A DNA stretch of 64,000 nt from Lunularia cruciata (GCA_948567375.1 OX419762.1:26118608-26182607), one strand, 5' to 3'; counted from the stretch's first letter, positions 1 through 13,065 are shown. Program-made: numbers and translations. Notes: a model not told the origin generated them from the sequence alone.

Positions 1-1333
1 GATGGTAGAAGAAAGCAGTGAAGTAGAAGGCATCGTCAATGAAATTAAGGCCATGCTGAGTATGGAAGTGGAATGTAAACTCAAAGAGGCGAGGTTGCAT
101 GAGCTAAAGTTGCTAGTGTATGAGATGCGCAAAAGGAAGGCAAAGGATACATAATTAAATAATCTTTTAATCCGGCTGCAAGATCGTGTAGATAGGAAGA
201 TGTTAGAGGTGGGGACAATGTGTGTTTGAGACTAGACCTTATCAGGACGGAGTTAGCTAAACTTCGAAGTGAGGTAGAAGAAGTACGAAGATCCAAAGTA
301 AGAGAAGTAGGAGTGCAAGTGTCTTTGGATTTGACATTTGACACTTTAGAGAAAAGTGGGTCGGAAGATAAAGTGGTAGAAAGGTTACCCATGACCTCAA
401 TTGTAGATTGGAGTAGAGACATAGTAGAATTGATAGAAGAGTTAGGGTTTATGAAACCCAAGGATAGAGAAGTAGGAAGTAAAGTTACTTCGGGATTGGG
501 TTTGAAAGCCGATGGTGAAGTAGACATCGGATCGGATTAGCAACAGTTTTGAGATTTGAAGAGGCAGATATGAAGGAGTGCATTGTTATTTTGGATCTGT
601 AGGTTAGAAGAGTTGTTGTAGAACAATATAGTTGTTAGAACTGTCGATTGCTTTACTATTTAAAAGTGGCATTCGCAGTCACATGTTGTTCAATGCTCAT
701 CATTTCTGAGAATAGATAAAGCAAAGTGTTGTGAAGCATTGCTTGTTGCTTGAGCTTGATTCCAAGTATCAACTTTGTGTTTGTGTTTGTGAGTGTGGAG
801 AATTTTGAAGTGCAAGTCAGTGTGCTTGTTGGATGTTGGATTCCGCAGTCTTGATCTTCATTCCGTGTGTTTGATCCTAAGTGAACTGCAATTGAAGCAA
901 TACCTTGACAGATCTAAGAGGAATTGTAGTGTTGGTAGTATTCTGCATTTGTGAGTGTAGCGTGAAGTTGATGTGAAGCAATTTTGATCGAGGAAGTTGT
1001 GCCTTCAGTGGAGGGGTAGAACACAATTCTGAGGCAAAGTTGTTTTGCAGTGAAGTGTTGTTTTTGGGGAAGCCTGAATCATCACAATCAAGATTGTTTG
1101 GAAAGAATTGAAGGTGTTGTGATTAAGGAGTGTTAATTTGTGACAAGACTGTGAGTCAGTGCTTGTTACTCTCTTCTGGGTGTGGTTTCTACTTGAGAGA
1201 TTAAAGACGCAACCAAGAAGAACTACATTGTAACTGTTTGACTTTGTATTTGGACATTTCTGAATTGTATCTCTGCAAGAACAAACTTTACTTACTCAAT
1301 TACCACAAAAGTGATATTTGCCGAGTTGTCACA
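1..1333 (+). mobile_element. Family-2 dispersed repeat, copy A (3' part)
   Basis: This is the 3' portion of a repeat seen twice more in the window (34449-38209 on +, 47472-50381 on -). All three end in the same way, with a stretch rich in AACAAACTT followed by TTGTCACA. The left end lies outside the window, so no target duplication can be tested. Positions 220-540 hold an open frame rich in Lys/Glu/Val, homologous to the frame at 37049-37354 in copy B. It resembles the end of a coiled-coil protein. A TATA-like TATTTAAAAG lies near 657. No reverse transcriptase is visible. TG...CA ends fit an LTR-type element. Confidence 0.7.
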
Positions 1334-3180
1334 TGCACTCCAAGAAAGTGGCTCAAGGAAGCTTCTTGAGAAGCTTCTCAAGAGCTTTGTATGCTCCCTA
1401 TAAATACCAAAGCCAAAACTCATACTAAGCATTAAGAGTTTCTCATACACTCAAGTGTCCCAATGTGATCTTCCATTTTCCTATTTCTCTCCTCAGTCTT
1501 GGTCTTTTACAAGTATAGCTTCACAACCTTTTAAGTGTTGCAACTTCAAACTAATGTAGATTGAGGTGATGTTGGAAGCGAGAACTTTGTTGAAGGAAAA
1601 TGGTATGGCTTACAAGATGCAAAAAGACCTCCCCAAGAACAATTGGTCTAATACTTCCTATGTCCTTCACCATTGCAAGAAGTTGACTAGCACCCAACAC
1701 TTGACTAAGTAATGTAGGAATCTCTTCCCTCACTATTGCTACAATAACTTGAAACAACTAGCTAAAACCCCTAGAGGGATCCTCTATCTTGAAGCAATCT
1801 CTAAAATATTCATATACCATCCTTGATAAGCTTCTTGAGGAGAGGTGTGGAGTAGTGTACAATGCTTATGCAAAATTAATCTATAAAGACATAAAGGTTC
1901 TTCAAGTTGATCGTCTAAGACCTCCAATAGTACTCCTTCTCCTGCTACACGATGTGATAAGCATAAGGAAGAGATAGTCTCATCAATGGGACTAACTATA
2001 GACAATGGATGTAGGACTCTTGTTGCTCTACTATACTTTCATTCTTGACCCAATATCCTACATTACCGTAATTATGGAATCTACAATATCCTATGAATGA
2101 ACCTATCTTTGGTAACATGCAGTCCAAATAGACTCCTCTTGTATGGTATCACAATCCCTTGGTTGGAATCTACAAAATCTAGCTACCACCTCTCTTTGCC
2201 CAGTTCTAGTATAATGAAGAGACCATAATGGGAGTCAGAGGAATAAGAACCAAGTTGATTCATCTATGGGATCACATGCTAATTGAGAAAGTGGTAGGCA
2301 AAAAGCTTGTCTAACCTCATCATGGAGTGTTTGCAGAAGCCTATGGAATAGATATTGACAAGAAAACTAGTTTCAAATATCCCCAAAATACAACACACCT
2401 CAAATGCTAACCACTCTCACAACTCAATATTCTCTAAATGATCAGGGGAGAGACAGATTAAGCTTGTGTAAGCTTGAGTGCCAACAATCTTGATATGTTC
2501 ACTTGCCTCACATGAGTATCCCAAGTGATCCAACCATAGTCCTTGTGCATCTTTCCCATATAGATCTTTACCCCTTGCAAGGTAAAGAGTTTATGACACA
2601 CTAGGCATGGTGTATCCCAAGTTGCTCTAAGGGGTCACACATGGGAAATGAAGCCATAGCTAGTATAAAATAATGATAATAACGCGTGATGTTCCTCTCC
2701 GAAACTCCCTATACCTACAAAACCACAACACACTCACATTCCATTTCACAAGAGTAAATATTAACTTTCTCAACCTTAAAAATCTATAACTACAACATTA
2801 TATTTCAATAATTTCCAATTGTAATAAAATTAAAAAATTAAAATCAAGAGATTAAATTGAAAATTGTTTATCTATCATTTTCATCATGAATTCATTACTC
2901 AAAACATTAAAAAACCTAAATGTTTTCATATTTTTCTATTGGATTTTCCACAACCTTCATATTAAATAGCAGTAAAAAAAATTTAATTATAAATTTAATT
3001 ATTCACTCACTGGTTTATGCTAGTGTAATTTTATAAATTCCATAATTTCTCCACACTCCCTAGCCACACTTCCCAATTAATTCACATAACAAAGTAAGAC
3101 AAGGATAATGATTTTTATTTTATATATTTATATTTATATATCTCTCTCTTATATGATAAATTTTTCTAGAAAAAAAGCTT
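1334..3180. other. Degraded repeat and AT-rich intergenic DNA
   Basis: No intact gene is visible. The first 170 bases look like an LTR promoter (separate entry). From 1550 to 2700 the sequence has the low-CG, stop-riddled look of old transposon coding DNA, but no domain is recognisable. From 2700 to 3180 it is AT-rich and includes a TATATTTATAT/CTCTCT microsatellite near 3120-3150. Confidence 0.4.
1355..1405 (+). promoter_or_regulatory. Palindromic GAAGCTTC motifs upstream of a TATA box
   Basis: A perfect 18-bp palindrome lies at 1365-1382 (CTTGAGAAGCTTCTCAAG), next to an overlapping GAAGCTTC. These resemble the nGAAnnTTCn units of heat-shock elements. A plant-type TATA box (CCTATAAATACC) follows about 15-30 bases downstream, near 1398-1409. 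It is probably the promoter of an old LTR. A related motif array is at 9276-9660. Confidence 0.35.
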
Positions 3181-3799
3181 CCGTTGACGCCGGTGTATGC
3201 TCTATGTATTACTGTTTGGTTAAACTAATCATTGCTAGAGTAGCGGGAACGATAGCTGGAGTCTCGTTGAGGTGGGTCTAGAGAATGCCCAACATAGAGA
3301 CAACACACTCCTGCTCGAGACGGCGCGTGCCCGGGTCACAGGACCTCATGACCGCAAAATCCACGACAGAAGGCGTTCGCGTCGTGAACAAGCCTTGAAG
3401 TCGCAAAGCATATATCGACGTAAGAAACGGAGCATTCCCTGACGAAAAGGGCATCCTCGGGAGCACGAAACCTGTTCAAACGCGACCTGTTGTCTTTCAA
3501 CACCAGTCACCATACGCGATTGAAACAATCGTCGCAGGCTAAGCGTCGCGAGGTTTCCCTGTGGGACCTCTTATCCTGATACCGAGTCCGCCAGCCCGTG
3601 TTTTCTTGCCATGTTGGATTCATCAGGGTCCCACTGATGCAGACAGAAATCATCTTCCAGTGGAAATCAAGCGCAATCGTGATGGAGTTAAGACCGGGCC
3701 GCGTATGATTGATCTATTGATCACCCTTTCCATGCTTAGCAAAACTTCGCACTGTGAAGTTTCGGCAGGAGATACTAGACAGACAGGAAGTGTGGATCG
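3181..3799 (+). promoter_or_regulatory. FLU upstream region
   Basis: The sequence changes sharply from AT-rich repeat to CG-containing unique DNA just before the FLU first exon. The stretch at 3240-3620 holds many CG dinucleotides, unlike the repeats on its left. This fits an unmethylated gene promoter. No clear TATA box is seen next to the start. Short open frames here on either strand have no recognisable similarity and are taken as chance. Confidence 0.4.
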
Positions 3800-3856
3800 G
3801 TGCAGCGGTTAGTTGCTCCTTCCAGTCATCCTGCGCATTGCAGTGCAGCCCATGCG

Positions 3857-6290
3857 ATGATGGGAAGTGCCACTGCATCCTGCCCCTGCTCCCTTTCCTT
3901 CTCTGCTTCTTTTTCTCCTGATGTACCTCGCAGTTCGAGATCGTTGAGAACGCACAGGAATGTTGAGATTTCCTCATTTGCCGTACGAACTGGTAGTAAA
4001 CACCAGCAGCTCAGTGTGCGTTGCCGGTGTAAATGGGGGCAGAGGTGGAGTTCTTCTCGCGGGAATTGTGATGCAGTGTTGCGGAATGACAACGAGTCAA
4101 AATTGGCGTTGTCTCCAAGCGAGAGGGTATGTGGATGAAGAAGCCACTGGTGCTGTGGATAATGTTCGTAATGTACTTTTGAACTAGTTCCGTTATTGTA
4201 CACGTCTGGATGTTTTTGAATGAATATGGAGATTCTGAGAATGGCTATGGAGGCTATAATACTTGGGTTTCTAACGAGCTCAGGTTTTGTTGTCAGATTA
4301 CAGTGCTGCAAGGGGGTGTTGTAATTTTGTCTTTTTCTTATGATAAGCTTTTTTCCTCCATGTCAAACTTGGAAATCTTCATCGTCATCTTTACCCCTAT
4401 GCTATCTTCGCCGCATCAACCCGGAATTTCTGCTCTTAACTTCAACGAGAAACCGCGAAATAAATCTTGAATTTTGATCGTTTAATCGGTATTGATTTCT
4501 TTTCTCGTGGTTTTAAAGCTCCAAAGGATTTCTGTACAGAACGTAAGTTGATGTGATCTGCATAGAGACGTTCCGGAGTTTGTTAGTATATTAACCTTTT
4601 CAAAGTCATGGCCTTCAGCGAGTTGTCCTAATCAACTTGTTAGCCTGTCCTGTATTAATTGCAGCTGTTGTGTCCACTACCTCGCTAACAAGTTGGGTTC
4701 TGATAGAGTTCAGAGGCAGAGGTTATTGTGTGGGACTAACTTGCATTCATTGATTTTCTGAATGTGCAATCAAGATTGGAAACTGGATCACCATGCCAGC
4801 AGGGGGAGCTACTTTTCTGGCGACCACTTTGTTCGGTTGTACATTATGTGACAACGTCTTGGCAGCAGTGGAGTCTGTGCCGAGTCCCGAAAGCGACATC
4901 AATTTGATGATCATCATTGCATGCGTTGCCGAGGCGGTGGCTCTTACTGGAGCAGTCGTAGGTGGTGAGTATCAAGGCCCTACACTACCCTCAGTGGAAT
5001 GAAAATGATTGCATTGTAATTTACAGAGAGCTATTATTATTGCAACCAAGATATCCTGCAGCTCAACAAGCTTGACTCCAGAATCCAGCTCATGCTTAAA
5101 ATCTCAGTCCCCATGTACTGAAGGTCCTACGTCCATTGTTGAATTACAGCTGTTCGGATTCTTGATCATCTAGTCACTCCAGTTCTTAGTTGCTGAATTT
5201 TTGCCTCAACTGGCATCGGGTACTTAATCAGCTATATGCTACATTGCCTTTGAGAGGTAGTAGGAACTGATGTCCTTCTTTATCTGTGTCGTAATTCACA
5301 GGTATCCTGGCTCGTCAACGAAAGGTTGAGCTAGAGAAGATTAACGCACAACTTCGACAAATCAACTTAAACTTGAGACGGCAAACCAGAGTGGAGTCCT
5401 ATGCTCCGAATTTGACCTATGCTCCAGTCGGGAGTGGGCGTATGATAGACACTCAGGTGAGAATTGATGTCGTAGTAGTTGGTCGGACAATATTGTCTAG
5501 AAACCTGGAATTTGTTTGAATCCTTCTACCCTTGTTTTCTCCCGTCCTTTCCAAATGCCTGCCTTGATTACTCCACTGTTCAATCTACGTCCCCATATAG
5601 GCCAGATCATATGTAACCTGGTCAAACTTGGTGAGTGGTGAAGGTTTTACTTAATCTAGATTTCTTTTTATTTTCTACAAGCAGGTGCGGGAAGATCCTA
5701 TGAGGGAACAATTGATGCAGTTTCTTAAAGCTGGCAAACGTTGGCTCAGAGAACAAAACCCAGCTAAGGCTTTCTCAGAATTTGAGAAAGCTCTACCTAT
5801 TGCAAAACAACTCAAAGACACTGTGGAAGAGAAGAAGACCGCCCGGGGTTTAGGTGACGACCAACTGGATAATCGAACTTCACTTTAGTCTTAGTTTGCG
5901 TCAAGTTTCAGATTTAATTAAGCATTTAGTTTCTGGTTAATGTATGAGTGCAGTGGACTGCTCGAGTTTTCAATTTCAAGATCTAAAGATTGAATTGTGT
6001 ATTTCTCATGATCTTAGTGATCGCATTTGTCTATGTTAGGGGTGTCTACTTTGTACTGAAATGTTTCTGCAATGGTAATCGCAGGGGCTTCTTGTCAAAG
6101 GCTAGAAAGATACAAGGATGCAATCAAGTATCACACTATGGTACTGACAATTTCCCACATGACGAGGGAACGCGCTGGGAATACCGAGGCATATGGTGCG
6201 ATAGCCGACTGTTATACGGAAATTGGGGATCTTGAGACCGCCGCAAAGTTCTATGACAAGTACATCGATAACTTGGAGAAGGACGAGTAA
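3857..6290 (+). CDS. FLU: FLU: plastid TPR regulator of tetrapyrrole synthesis (5 exons)
   Basis: Proposed exons are 3857-4126, 4775-4964, 5302-5456, 5685-5853 and 6085-6290; all introns are GT-AG and the phases agree. They give about 329 residues (348 if the in-frame ATG at 3800 is used), close to the roughly 320 of known FLU proteins. FLU is known to bind glutamyl-tRNA reductase at the thylakoid membrane and shut down chlorophyll precursor synthesis in the dark. Visible features, in order: a Ser/Arg-rich, acid-poor N-terminus like a chloroplast transit peptide (exon 1); a hydrophobic membrane segment (exon 2, around LMIIIACVAEAVALTGAVVG); a charged coiled coil containing LARQRKVELEKINAQLRQIN; the conserved VESYAPNLTYAPVG stretch; then the C-terminal TPR domain with LREQNPAKAFSEFEKAL, YKDAIKYHTMVL, TEAYGAIADCYTEIGDLETA and KFYDKYI. 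Exons 3-5 are secure. Exon 1 and the start are inferred from frame, splice phase and transit-peptide character. Spliced cDNA would decide between the two ATGs. Confidence 0.88.
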
Positions 6291-8000
6291 TATCAACAAG
6301 GCATGACCTGACATGGTTTCCATTCGATTCATCTTAGGTAGAAGAGATTATGAAAGATATTCAGTCACAGAAGTTCCGGTTGCTGGGCCAATTCTCTGCA
6401 CTGCTGTATCTTCCAATGTGGTGAAGGAAATTGGTTAGTGTTGTGCAACCACGCTCTTTATGGGAAACACTGACGAGAGTCTGGATAATCCAACCAGGCC
6501 TCCGTTTGGCTCAAAACCTGTAGAATACTAGTCTTATTACTCAGGAGTTTCCGCCTAATTAGGTCCATGACCGGTCCCGTCCCATGTGCAGACATCAGTC
6601 ACCTGGTACCTCTCGCATAGAAAGCTGAGCTCTTTATAAGCTGATAAAAAATCAGCTCTTTTTGAGGAGAAAATTGTAACGTATGATCCCATCATCTCTT
6701 CGGCAGACAAACCGTATAACAAGAAAGTCGTCCAAGTAGTCGTTCTCCACAGAGAAAGTTGCCTTCACTATCTGAAGCTCTGAAATTTGATTGCTGGTTG
6801 ATTCCCTCTCGCTAGACTTTCGATTGGATGGGTTTGGGTCATCAAACTGCCAAGTTTCCAGGGCTGACAAGCGAAGCGGCCGCTTTGAAGCTAAATATCG
6901 TGATCTTTGCATCTTGTATACAATGCATCAGTTTAAGGAATCATCTTACGAATGGGAGAGTCAGGAAGGTTGAGCTCGCAACCACTATATTAGATTGAAG
7001 TTGCCGAGCAAAGGATCCTGTGTACGGAGTCGTTGGGAGCATTGAAGCTAGCAACCGGTTCTAACCTTGATAAATCCACGTTAACTAAGCGCAGGACCTT
7101 TGTTTGAGGAGAGTACCACGAGCTCGTAGATTGGCAACCTCCTTCAAAAAGGTTTGAGTATTTCTAAGAGCACCCACCTGTTACACCACTAGTCAAATCT
7201 TTTATGCTGCCCATTCGTCAATAGGAAGTCACCTAACTACTTCACGAAGTGGAAGTTGCCAAGAAACTAGACGAAAATAAACAGCACTAGATCCAATCGA
7301 ATCTCCATGTTACTAAAGAGGCTATTCACTACTTATTGCAGTTCTGCAGTCTTTATCGTTTGATACACTTACAGATATGATTTGAGACGATCGGGGAGCG
7401 AAACATATCCATGCACTCAGGTTCATGGTGTTTTAGGATTCATGTGTTCCTAGCACATGCTGCGATATAATCTATATCCTGTCCTCTTAATGGTTCGCTC
7501 TACTTCCCTCGTTCTCTGAGCGAGTTCATACTCTCGGGCTGCTGATCACGGATTTTCCAGGCTTCTACATTGAATCTCTACTTAGTTTCATCTTAATTTC
7601 TCGTCTGGCTCGTCGTGTGGTCGCTTTTCCTGTTGATTTTATTTCTCTACATGCACTGTTGTTCTGTTTCCGCTCTTTCATTGCATGCTTCTTGTATATA
7701 GGTGTTACTCTTGATATGTTTCCAGGTTGCGTCTATTTATGCTATCATTTGATCAGATGTTAGTTATCTTGTATCTCATTTGCTTTCAATGAGTTCTGGA
7801 TCTCTCGTTCATAGAACGACTTGTGTCCTCATTTCTCTATAACCATCCACTCAGGAGAAATGTGAAAAACTTGGAAATAAAATCAAAATGAAGTCAAACG
7901 AGACTTTGGAGAAATATTAACTTCCTCTGATAATTACTCAAGCCAAGACAAGTCCAATTTAGTCATAAAAAGTCCATGTACCTACGGAAACGTTGGAAGG
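6291..8000 (+). other. FLU 3' flank and unique intergenic DNA
   Basis: This begins with the FLU 3' untranslated region. I could not place a convincing poly(A) signal. The rest has moderate base composition and mixed CG content, with no open frame showing recognisable similarity. No repeat shared with the rest of the window was noticed. Confidence 0.35.
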
Positions 8001-9160
8001 TGTCCAACATATATGTCAATTTAGACTGAAAGATGACCAATCAACCGCAAAACATGTTCCTTACATACATATTGCCAATAGAAGGAGAATCTACCGGAAA
8101 AAGTTCTGGAAAGGAAGAAATTGTAGTCAAATTTGAGAACAGATAAACATTGTGATATTTATATCTATGTCTACCATGGTCTCCTGGTGCACCTCTTTCA
8201 TAGATGGGACATGGAGGATTTTCAGAAGCAACCGTAACCTGAAAACCCTGTCCTTGCTGTCCATGACAATGAGATAAATACACACCAAATACATAGTCGG
8301 AGAGAGAGAAAAGGAGTACAAAGCACCAAGGAATGTATGTGAGAAGTGCTCGCATCCAAATAAGGTAAGTACACACCAAAAATCTACTTGGAAAGAAAGA
8401 GAAAGGGAGTTCAAAGCACCGAGTGCATGTGAGAAGTTGTGCACGGAGCCCAATGAACCCCAAAGGCCTAAGACCAAAGCAGACCCAAGACAACCCAATG
8501 GGAGGCAACAACGCAACCAGCTGAAAAGCAACAAAGTAACTATTGCTATGATGTGTGATAAAGGTACTCTAATGGTATGTATAGTAAGTGAGGGGTGAGA
8601 GCCCTAGACATGATGAGCACTCCTATTAGTGTTACCCGCCTATGAAAACCCCAAGCTTGAAAGTGATGAAATGTGATGGAAACTCTTCGTAAAAAGTAAG
8701 AGGTGAGCATAGCTTGGGAGACAGCCTTAGCCCCTCTCCTTTTGTGAAGAACCTCTTGTTGCTTCCCTAAGCAGTCCATCAAGATGGTGATGAAGGTGGC
8801 CAAAAACTCCACTGCTATAGGAACAAAGTTGTCAGAGGCAAGCCGTGGGGCATGATGATCCTCCTTCTCTTGAGCTACATTAGTCGCTATTGCTCTTGTT
8901 TGAATGCTTGCCCATGCTAGTGTCTTGCTCTTTGGGATTTCGCAACCACCACATCATACAAAGTACACCAAACAGTCTTTGAATGTGACAATATTTGCTC
9001 TCATTTGACGTTGAGGTGGTCTTGGTAAGTCCAAGCACCACTTGATTTGTACTTGGGACTCTATAGATTGGAGGAGTTGAGCCATTGTATCCCAAATGGC
9101 ATCATGAACTTTGGTGGGCTCTCCTCTTATAGCACATCGTAGTGGATGAATGCCTTGTGT
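8001..9160. other. Old repeat-like intergenic sequence
   Basis: From about 8540 onward the composition (low CG, many CTT/CTTG runs) resembles the antisense gag-like sequence of family 4 at 28093-33000. No domain can be named. The open frames on the minus strand at 8041-8534 are Cys/Phe/Leu-rich and look accidental. Confidence 0.3.
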
Positions 9161-9275
9161 GCTCTTTTGGTGACACTTTTATCTAATCTACCTAACCCAT
9201 CATAAAAAACATCCTTCTATATGTTACCAAGTCAATTTTCACCTTTGAATTATATGTCTAACTATTGGTATTACA
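9161..9275 (+). mobile_element. Family-3 LTR, 3' fragment
   Basis: About 115 bases match the 3' end of the family-3 LTRs at 27496-28087 and 29178-29771. They contain the CATCATA...ACATCCTT and TTACCAAGTCAATTTTCACCT stretches and end in GGTATTACA. The rest of the LTR upstream is missing or too decayed to recognise. Confidence 0.55.
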
Positions 9276-9660
9276 AGAAGCTTCCACAGAAACTTCCTTT
9301 TTCAATTGACCTTCTTGGAATGCAAGCTAAGCTAGTCAAGAAGCTGAAGGAAATTCCTTTTGGAATCCACCTTCTTGGTGTACAAGCTAAGCTAGTCATT
9401 AACTTGGTGTGTAAGATACACAATCCTTAGAAGATACTTAGAAGTTTCCCACCAAGAAGCTTCTTAAGTGCTTCTAGTACATTCCATCGAGAAGTTTCCA
9501 AGATGCTTCTAGAATATTCTTAGAATTTCTAGTTATATTTGACTTATTTTACTAACTCATTAGTCTTTACTAAATTTTTTGGTATTTTTGTACTAAATAT
9601 ATTCCTGCACCTTATGTCACGTCACCTCCTACAATAGCATAAATACAAAATCACACAAGG
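9276..9660 (+). promoter_or_regulatory. LTR-like promoter with heat-shock-element-like motifs
   Basis: This stretch has repeated GAAGCTTC/GAAGTTTCC motifs. At 9507-9519 it has a perfect three-unit TTCnnGAAnnTTC, followed by further GAA/TTC half sites. A TATA-like GCATAAATACAAAA lies near 9637-9650, where 1334-1420 has its own TATA box, suggesting both are LTR promoters of one family. Positions 9285-9395 also hold an imperfect tandem duplication of about 60 bp (CTTCTTGGAATGCAAGCTAA against CTTCTTGGTGTACAAGCTAA). Confidence 0.35.
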
Positions 9661-10122
9661 TTGGAACTCCCAAAAAACTATGATGCCCAAAGAAGCACTT
9701 CGTCTTTATTATATAGCAAAGAGGATCCACTCCAAGTGAACTACACCCTTAGATTAGACACATGGATATATGACATGTCATCCCTCGTTCTATTTGGTTG
9801 GTCAAACAAGTTTGACCAAAAGGAATCTTATGGGAATTTTTCGTAGGAAGGTCAAAATAGCATGGAAGAGGTATAATTAGAAAGACATTGACAAGACAAA
9901 CAAGGGAGAGAAGTGATGCATATTCCTTTTATGTGGAGGTAAGATTTAGGTCTTTGAAATTGGCTCTACATTTTTTGGTGTATTTCTAACTCTGCATTAT
10001 TAGTGGAAGTTTTCTTTTTGTGACTCCTCTATTTGGTCTACTTAGACCATCATGTATAATATCTCTAAAGATATCACAAAGCCAATTTTCACATGTAGCT
10101 TATTTGTCTAGCTAATGTTATT
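9640..10122 (+). mobile_element. Family-3 LTR, decayed copy
   Basis: Similar to the solo LTRs at 27496-28087 and 29178-29771. Shared blocks are CTTTATTATATAGCAAAGAG, GGTTGGTCAAACAAGTTTGACC and the ACATTTTTTGGTGTATTT block. The 3' end reads GTTATTATA, where better copies have ATTACA. The 5' end is diverged and no target duplication was found. Confidence 0.6.
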
Positions 10123-11499
10123 ATACCTCTCCTCAAATCCACACCTCCTTCTCCACCTGACATCACCTCCACCAATCCACACTATAGTTTTAGCAATCCC
10201 TAAATTACTAAAGGGATCATAGGTAAAAAAATCATTTTGATAAGTCATTAAAAAGAATCTTATCAATACACATCAATCCTTTGGTTAATACTCCACAAAC
10301 TCGGATGGTACATTCTTTCCTATTGGAGAGAGTGCACCATTAGAATTTTTGTGAAACATATATATTCTTGCCTAATTTTAGGTCTTTATAAAATTTTAAT
10401 GCATTTTTATTTTTCTAATTTTCATTTTAATTACAATAATAGTAAATTAGTTATATCACTAAAATAGAGGCAAATTTTCTTTATGAGTAAAATGTAGGTA
10501 TATTATACAAGATTCAATTATTATTCATTCGAAGATATGATTTTCATAAAGAAACTCATCATTAAATAAATAATTTTTAATTTTTTTATGTTCAAACCAT
10601 GATATATTAGGTTATTTAAGATCTACTCATACTTTGTAGGTGTTTTAATTGATTTACATATTTAGCGAACTATCGAAACGTACCTTGATTCCATGAGTGA
10701 CCAATTATTGCAGTTATTATTTCTATGCCAAAAACTGTATATGATAATTCTATTTCTAATTAAGTTTCATACAAAATTTTGTAAAGAGGTATAAAATGAA
10801 TTTTTAGATATGTATTTATTTAAGAAGGAACTGTTTGATCCCTATTAGTCCCTACAAGCATCATTTAATACTTCTGATTTTGGATAGATTAAGCGAGAAA
10901 CAAAATATATTCAAATTAAATTAGAACTTCCGTACTCTCAACTTAGAGCATGTCAAGCATGCACAGCCGTTTCCAATAAAGGAAACTGTAAGCCAAACTC
11001 GAGTTTCTTCCTTTTTTGTCACTATAATATATATATTTATATTCGAAATTGGGTTGTTTCTCTTCATTCATCTAATTTATCATAGCAGATCAATTTTACT
11101 ATTAATTTTTTTATTGTTATTTTACTAATTTTATGTAATCGATCACGACTAACATCCTTACTATCTAAAAAGATTTTGTATGAAAGATACACAAGTTCGA
11201 AAAGCTCTCACAGTAATCGAGGTATTGGTGCTATTCAGATGCTTCCCATTTATCACAGGTTTGACAACCATCTCCCAACTCCTTCTTGAATTAAGCTCTT
11301 GCAGCTTGTCGTCTTCTTCTCCTGCATGCTCCAACCAGATATTATCTCCATACCATATTTGACCATCTAAAGAAACTGAAAAATAAAAATAAAATTTTAT
11401 CATTATGTAGGAGCTGGACAAGCTAATGCCTGGGGTTTATCCCATATCGACACCAATACATGGGCAAGCAATAATTAGCAAGGAAAAATCAATCTTGAA
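10123..11499. other. AT-rich intergenic DNA
   Basis: No gene, RNA or clear repeat was recognised. It is AT-rich with a few short open frames that have no coding character. The sequence becomes CG-richer near 11500, approaching SMG7. Confidence 0.4.
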
Positions 11500-13065
11500 G
11501 TACTAGTCAATGAGGTCCTATTTGCCAAGCCCCTCCAAAATCATGTTGGTACCAAACTTGAAATTCCAACCTCATCCGAGGCCTTGTTTGAGAAATTCCG
11601 GCAGTGCAATCTATCCCAAGAAAGTTAAGAAACATCCCGGCAGCTCTGATAGCTCTGCCGGGATATACGAGAGAAGAAATGGGTATGTCCCCGTGAATGT
11701 TCCCAAAACAATCGCAATTTTCAGTACATTCCCGGGAATTTCAAATCATTCGTTCTTACCGGTTTCTGACATACGATAAACTCCCCGAACAGTGACCCGG
11801 GAGCCGGGTGCAGTAGCAGCCTTCAGAATGCGCTCACGGAACTGTACGTGGGTACGTTTCGATGGTTTGACGCAAATGGTTTACAGGACGCGAGGACAGA
11901 GGAGTGAAGAGCAGCATTCAAGATTGACGAAAATTGCCGACGTGCGTTCATCATCCAACGGTCTTGAGATACTTCCGCTAACGACGTAGCAGGAGAATTG
12001 GCCGGCACGGCGGCATGGGTGGCTGGCTAGCGAAATGGCCGAAGTGATGTGTAAGAAAGAAAGCGTGCGGCGGGATACCGAGCGCTCGAACTGTGCGGGA
12101 AGAGACGGAGGACTGGTCGCGTAGGGAACGGTACGGAGTACTACTGCGGGGATGGCGTATTCTGTACCGGCAAACAGTGGAGGGTAACATCCGCAGAGGA
12201 ACATCCAGGTAACCTCAAAACGAAGAATCTCGAACAAATGCGAAACTTACGACTAGGTACCGGGGACCTTGGAAACGGGAAACCGGAGAGCGAAACCAAG
12301 CTCGGGTTTCTGAGCGGAGCCTGAAATAATCTCCCGAACAGTGGAGCAACTGCGGCGACAGGGACAAAAAGGGAAACGAGGAAAATGAGTAATGGATGGC
12401 AGGTCAGGGGACGACGACGATGAGGGGAGTACAGTAGCAGTAGTAGTATAGGGTGTTGTCGTCTTCTACATCAAGCGTCCTCGGAACTTTCATTTGTCAC
12501 TCGTTTTCGTCTGGAAAAGAATGGTCAGTCAGGTCAGGTCGATCTTGCCGGCCACCACGCAGGAAAGGAACGACGAAGGACCAAGGACAGGAAGTGAAGG
12601 AAGGGAGGTCGACGGACGCGTTAGCAGTGAACGAAGAACAAAGGAAGCAAGGAAGGGGGAGGGGAGGTAACTACATGTGGTGTATGGATTTAGGTAAAGG
12701 CGGATCGAAAAGCGAAGAAGGAAGGCGGGCGACCTCGACACCGGGAGGTTTGAGGTGCAGAGGAGCCGAGAGCCAGGAGAGAGCAGAGAGGAGCGAGAGA
12801 GGGAGATTGTGCGATAATTTGGAGCGCGAGGTACGAAGAGAGGACGAGCGGATTGTGGAGATCGTGTGTTTTGGCTAGCCTGTAAGCAGAAGAAGCAGGT
12901 TGCGGTTAAGGACGTAGTGTAAGGAAGGAAGGAAGGAAGGAGATAACTAGACAAGAAAGATACAGGAGGTTTGGTTGGTATAAGGAAAGGAGAAGGTAGG
13001 GATTTGGGCAGAGGAGGAGCCGATTCTGAGAAGAATAAAGATGCGAGGTTGATGAGCGATGGAGG
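11500..13065 (+). promoter_or_regulatory. SMG7 promoter and 5' untranslated region
   Basis: CG-rich unique DNA, strongly different from the flanking AT-rich repeats. From about 12560 to 13060 it is very G/A-rich on the + strand, including four GAAGG units near 12923-12942; this is typical of a plant 5' leader. The pyrimidine-rich minus-strand open frame at 12529-13125 is the shadow of this purine bias, not a gene. No firm transcription start could be placed. Confidence 0.45.

Noticed and set aside
8041-8534. Minus-strand ORFs of 135-156 residues
   Set aside because: Overlapping frames of similar length in low-complexity composition, no family similarity, no neighbouring gene signals.
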